From contig JAJYTX010000080.1 of NCBI GenBank assembly GCA_021792815.1, forward strand, positions 1-9,362: a stretch of 9,362 bases of DNA, read 5' to 3'. This stretch comes from Pseudomonadota bacterium (GTDB lineage Bacteria > Pseudomonadota > Gammaproteobacteria > Steroidobacterales > Steroidobacteraceae). Below the pieces are notes generated by a model that saw nothing but the letters and a program-made list of their open reading frames with translations, was not told the origin of the DNA and did not search any database. Position numbers and translations under genes: made by a program. Below, in pieces: positions 6,732 to 9,362 of this stretch; the first letter of the stretch is position 1, and every line of letters starts with the position of its first letter.

Positions 6732-6783
6732 TCATCCCGCAGGCGTTCGTCAGGACAGTTTTGCGGTGCTGTCCGGGATGACG
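6732..6783. repeat. Nested inverted repeats in the PEP-CTERM 3' untranslated region
   Basis: TCATCCC (6732-6738) pairs with GGGATGA (6775-6781), enclosing GGACAG (6753-6758) paired with CTGTCC (6769-6774). CGTCA (6748-6752) can instead pair with TGACG (6779-6783), which competes with the outer stem. It lies between the stop codon and the terminator of the same transcript. Role unknown. Confidence 0.45.
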
Positions 6784-6828
6784 GTTCGCAATTCAAAAAC
6801 GACCATCAGACAATCCGCCGTGGCCGTT

Positions 6829-7563
6829 TCAGCCGCGAGCCATCTTCTTGCGCAGGCCGAGGCCCAGGGCGGCGAGTCCGGCGCAGAACAGAGCCAGTGT
6901 GCCGGGTTCCGCAACGGACGAGGTGGGCGGGGACTGACTCACTGATGTGAGGGACAGCAGCTCCGGAGTGTATACGAATCCGGTGCTCGGGTTATATTGT
7001 TGAAATCCCGCGGTGACATAATTGTAGTTTCCAGTGTTGTAGGTTGCCGCTATGGTGGCGGTGTCGCTGTTGGTGACTTCCTGGGTAATGATGAACTGAT
7101 ACAGGCCGCTGGCTGCCGAGCTCGCTGTGGCCGATGGATTCAGATAATTGAATTCCCCCGCGGTCATGAATCCCGGGGCAGAGACCAGATTGATCGTCGC
7201 GACTCCAGAGGAGTCCGTGGTCATGAACGCGTTGACCGGCGCATTGCCATTGTAGACGGTCGTAAGGGGGTTCGCGCTGTACGTCCAGGGCGCGGACTCT
7301 GCGAAGCTGAATGAGCCGCCGATGGCGTGAGCGGATAGGGAGGTGATGTCCGTAAAATTGAATGTCTGGTTGTTCGCGGACGCGCCGCCATTATCCACCG
7401 TCACTGTCAGGTCGAGTCCCGTGCCGAACAGCGCCGCGCTCTGGTTCAAATCCCACTGCGGTGTGACGAATTGGTACGTAAAGGGGTTTGCGAAGGAGGT
7501 CAGTGGAAGAGCCAGGGCGGCCATGGCCATGAGGCGGGCCGCTTTCGTGCATCGTGTTGTCAT
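6829..7563 (-). CDS. PEP-CTERM sorting-domain secreted protein
   Basis: This is a 244-residue exported protein. Residues 1-25 form a signal peptide with a basic start (TTRCTKAAR), a hydrophobic core and cleavage after SFA. The middle (26-210) is rich in Asn, Ser, Thr, Gly and Ala with few charges, typical of exopolysaccharide-associated PEP-CTERM substrates, and matches no enzyme I know. The C-terminus is tripartite: VAEPGT (217-222), a hydrophobic helix to ~237 and a basic tail RKKMARG. The motif is AEP rather than the usual PEP, within known variation. Such proteins are processed by an exosortase (EpsH/XrtA type), which is not in this window. The start ATG has a GGGAG site five bases upstream (7569-7573). 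Transcription appears monocistronic, with its own terminator. Confidence 0.88.
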   Translation of the reverse strand: MTTRCTKAARLMAMAALALPLTSFANPFTYQFVTPQWDLNQSAALFGTGLDLTVTVDNGGASANNQTFNFTDITSLSAHAIGGSFSFAESAPWTYSANPLTTVYNGNAPVNAFMTTDSSGVATINLVSAPGFMTAGEFNYLNPSATASSAASGLYQFIITQEVTNSDTATIAATYNTGNYNYVTAGFQQYNPSTGFVYTPELLSLTSVSQSPPTSSVAEPGTLALFCAGLAALGLGLRKKMARG

Positions 7564-8144
7564 GGAAACTCCCGATTAATTAGTGCTTGTCATTGGATGC
7601 CGTCCAGCTCGTCCGGAACGTCGGCACGACAGTGATGCAAAATTCGTGCTAGAAATATTTTCAAATAAAATCAGCTGGATAAAAACGGGCATGTGATGCA
7701 TGTAAAGAAAACCGACATATTCAAGAGCCTTGCGGTCGCGCCTGGAATTTACGTCGCGGACTTCGAGACTCCCTGCGATTTCCCGTGTTTTTCACGGTCC
7801 GGCCATGGTCTGGCAGCGCGCTCTTCAGTCTGCTTCCAATGTGGGAAGCGCCGGTACCGGGCTATGCTCGGGTGCTGTGAGAGGTCGAGCGCATCGCGTG
7901 TGCCCCATCGCCATGTCGGCGGCTGTGCACGAGCCTGTCTGGCTCATGTGGGATGTCGGCAGGCGCCGGACCGCGGCGCGGTGGCGGTGGGTCAGAAGTC
8001 ATGCGCGGCCCCCGGCGCCGTCGTTCGCGGGGGACGGAGGGTGTCGTTCGCGAATCCGCCGCCGGATCGGGGAAAGCCGCAACCCGCCTCGCGGCGGCGA
8101 AGCATGGGGTGCCCGGAGTGCGCCCGGCGAGCCGGGCGTGGTGC
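7564..8144. other. Long intergenic region upstream of the PEP-CTERM gene
   Basis: About 580 bases hold no supported gene. The part next to the gene (about 7570-7700) is markedly AT-rich and is where its promoter should lie. On the minus strand a TTGAAA hexamer at 7659-7664 is the best -35-like sequence, but no good -10 follows at normal spacing. The rest (7700-8144) is GC-rich with open frames on both strands whose translations resemble nothing. Small stems occur at 7783-7797 and 7832-7849. Confidence 0.45.
8121..8138 (-). terminator. GC hairpin just after the glycoside-hydrolase stop
   Basis: CGCCCGGC (8121-8128) and GCCGGGCG (8131-8138) are exact reverse complements around GA. On the minus strand the hairpin starts six bases after the stop codon at 8145-8147. 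No T-tract follows, so it may be only a transcript-end stabiliser or a weak terminator. Confidence 0.35.
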
Positions 8145-8897
8145 TCAGGAGCCGCGGGGTCGGGTTGGGGTTTCGCGCCGCGCCGCCGGGCGGCCGCGGT
8201 CCTCGGCGGCGAGGCGGATCAGAGTGATGCTCCACGGCGGCAAGGTGAGCGCAAACGTGTTGCCGACGACGCCGAGTCGGCGCTGTGCGGCACCCGGCCA
8301 CGCGCCGTTGCGGGACGAATCATATTGCGCCCGGCCATAGGTGCGCGCCGACGCCGTGTAGCGCACGGCGCCGGCGTGATGCAGGGCGAGCTCGATGCGC
8401 GCGGGGCGCGCCTCGTGCAGGTTGAACAGCAGCAGCGCGTAGCCCGCGCCGTCCGTCGCGGCATAGACGCGGATGTCGGGTGAATCGGCCGTGGCGGCCA
8501 GCAGCTGCGCTCCGGGCCGGGCGAAAGCCGTGACCAGCTGGAAGGCGACCCCGCTCGGGGACAGCGCGCCGTCCGGCACGATCGGTTCGCGCCCGGAGCC
8601 GGTGCAGCTGTTGTAGGCGTGCGCGGTGTCGGCAAACACCAGGTCGTAGCTGCCCCAGTGCTGCAACCCATAGAGCGACGGCGCATCGTTGTAGCCGCAG
8701 TTCTGCGTGCCTCCGACACCGAACCACCAGGCCTCCGGGGCCAGCCCGTCGAGCAGGCCCTCGGCGAGCACCTGGCCGGCGAACAGGCCGTTGACGAGCG
8801 AGACCGTCTGCTTGCCCGGGTGGTAGGAGACCGAATTGAGTTCCCCAACCAGGATCGGCGTGCCGGGCCGACCGGCCGCCGTTACAGCGTGCTCGCC
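8145..8897 (-). pseudogene. Glycoside hydrolase (clan GH-A-like), C-terminal fragment
   Basis: About 250 codons remain from the C-terminal part of a secreted-type glycoside hydrolase. GTPILVGELNSVSYHPGKQ looks like the seventh barrel strand carrying the catalytic nucleophile Glu (codon 8841-8843). GGTQNCGYNDAPSLYGLQHW then looks like the loop and final barrel helix. From ~8560 down, a beta-sandwich domain follows, ending FALTLPPWSITLIRL, as in arabinofuranosidase- and GH39/GH44/GH79-like enzymes. The acid/base half of the barrel and the signal peptide are missing. In the same frame a TGA at 8898-8900, the brnA stop, sits directly upstream, so there is no start. The gene was evidently interrupted by the brnTA pair. 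The exact GH family and substrate cannot be decided. Confidence 0.7.
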
Positions 8898-9164
8898 TCA
8901 GCGCCTCTGCGAGGCGACGTACCGCTTCAGTGCGTTGTCCATACGGGTCTGCCAGCCTGGGCCGGTGGCACGGAAAAACTCCAGCACATCCTTCGAGATC
9001 CGCAACGTCGTCTGCGTCTTCTGGCCGGATCCGGCCGGCCGGCCACGGCGCACGAGCTTTTTGCCATGGTAAAGGTTCGCTTCGGCGATCGACTTGTCGG
9101 TGATCTCCGGGGCGTCGTCGGGATCACGCCAGGCTCGGCGCGAGCTTTTTGATTTCACGGTCAT
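8898..9164 (-). CDS. brnA: BrnA-family antitoxin
   Basis: This is an 88-residue antitoxin of type II BrnT/BrnA systems; it binds and neutralises the BrnT ribonuclease and represses the operon. Family landmarks are present in order: AWRDPDDAPEITD (11-23), LYHGKKLVRRGRP (31-43), then the ribbon-helix-helix DNA-binding part with KTQTTLRISKDVL (49-61) and RATGPGWQTRMDNALKRYV (65-83). Length and order are normal. The ATG at 9164 has a GAGGA site six bases upstream (9171-9175). The start overlaps the end of the upstream brnT frame by 41 bases, a common arrangement that implies coupled translation. Its stop lies exactly at the truncated end of the glycoside-hydrolase fragment. Confidence 0.9.
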   Translation of the reverse strand: MTVKSKSSRRAWRDPDDAPEITDKSIAEANLYHGKKLVRRGRPAGSGQKTQTTLRISKDVLEFFRATGPGWQTRMDNALKRYVASQRR

Positions 9165-9345
9165 TGGCTTTCCTCATGGAGATGATCCGCCGCGCCTTAC
9201 CGCGCGGTGTCCAAACGATAACGACGATCCGGCCGTTTAGCCCTAAGTTGTCTTTCGTTGTCGGGGGCTTGAGGCGTCCGAAGGGCTGAGATTTCCGTCT
9301 TTTGAGCAAAGGAGGCGGGGTTTTCTGGCCGTATATTGTAGCCAT
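9124..9345 (-). CDS. brnT: BrnT-like toxin, C-terminal half conserved, N-terminus anomalous (possibly frameshifted or degraded)
   Basis: BrnT toxins are ~90-residue RelE-fold ribonucleases encoded just before brnA. The second half fits the family: LGLNGRIVVIVWTPRG (34-49, counted from the ATG at 9345) and RRIISMRKANDREIKK (52-67), covering the last beta strands and the RKAN.RE helix. The first ~33 residues (Lys/Pro-rich, KTPPPLLKRRK) do not look like the family's opening (WD..K...N..KHG.xF..A). Another minus-strand frame over 9237-9360 reads EKAKLHG and later PDNERQ just before LGLNGR, reminiscent of the expected D.ER..LG junction, so one or more frameshifts are plausible. The frame is open to the window edge, the ATG at 9345 has no clear ribosome binding site, and the true start may lie outside. 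Confidence 0.6.
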   Translation of the reverse strand: MATIYGQKTPPPLLKRRKSQPFGRLKPPTTKDNLGLNGRIVVIVWTPRGKARRIISMRKANDREIKKLAPSLA

Positions 9346-9362
9346 GTAATTTGGCTTTTTCA

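Noticed and set aside
7693..8340. Plus-strand 215-codon open frame upstream of and antisense to the glycoside-hydrolase fragment
   Set aside because: It is Cys/Arg-rich with no family resemblance, and its second half is antisense to the hydrolase end. The start region has no convincing ribosome binding site.

Overview
This is a GC-rich window, apparently from a Gram-negative bacterium: it encodes a TonB-dependent outer-membrane receptor and a secreted protein with a PEP-CTERM sorting tail, both of which imply an outer membrane. A proteobacterium (perhaps a gammaproteobacterium) is the best guess from the mix of protein families. I cannot place it further from sequence alone.

Left part (1-2755). 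The window opens inside a TonB-dependent receptor gene (+). A short MAPEG-family membrane protein (+) follows. The C-terminal quarter of a GMC-family oxidoreductase (-) has lost its FAD-binding N-terminal part. The break lies at about 2755, where the base composition becomes AT-rich.

Centre (2756-6191). A compact module starts at the break: an AT-rich leader, four degenerate tandem direct repeats with a 23-24 bp period that end exactly at a GTG start codon, and a 510-residue Fic-domain protein. Its N-terminal region resembles the AbiEi antitoxin/winged-helix class, it carries a class II-type inhibitory helix, and its Fic motif is intact. A 409-residue ATP-grasp ligase-like gene (-) runs towards the Fic gene. 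Its upstream side abuts a 36-codon C-terminal remnant of an IS21-family IstB protein.

Right part (6192-9362). The C-terminal 40 codons of a VapC/PIN toxin survive as a remnant (-). A complete PEP-CTERM protein gene (-) follows, with a strong intrinsic terminator downstream and about 580 bp without a recognisable gene upstream. Then comes the C-terminal part of a glycoside hydrolase (-), cut off exactly where a BrnT/BrnA-type toxin-antitoxin pair (-) ends. The brnT reading frame looks conserved only in its second half and may be frameshifted or degraded.

Taken together, this looks like an accessory region where toxin/antitoxin-like modules and insertion-sequence debris have cut into metabolic genes. 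At least four gene remnants (GMC oxidoreductase, istB, vapC, glycoside hydrolase) lie between intact genes. The most interesting element is the solitary Fic gene with its tandem-repeat leader, which could be a self-regulated single-gene toxin-antitoxin-like unit.
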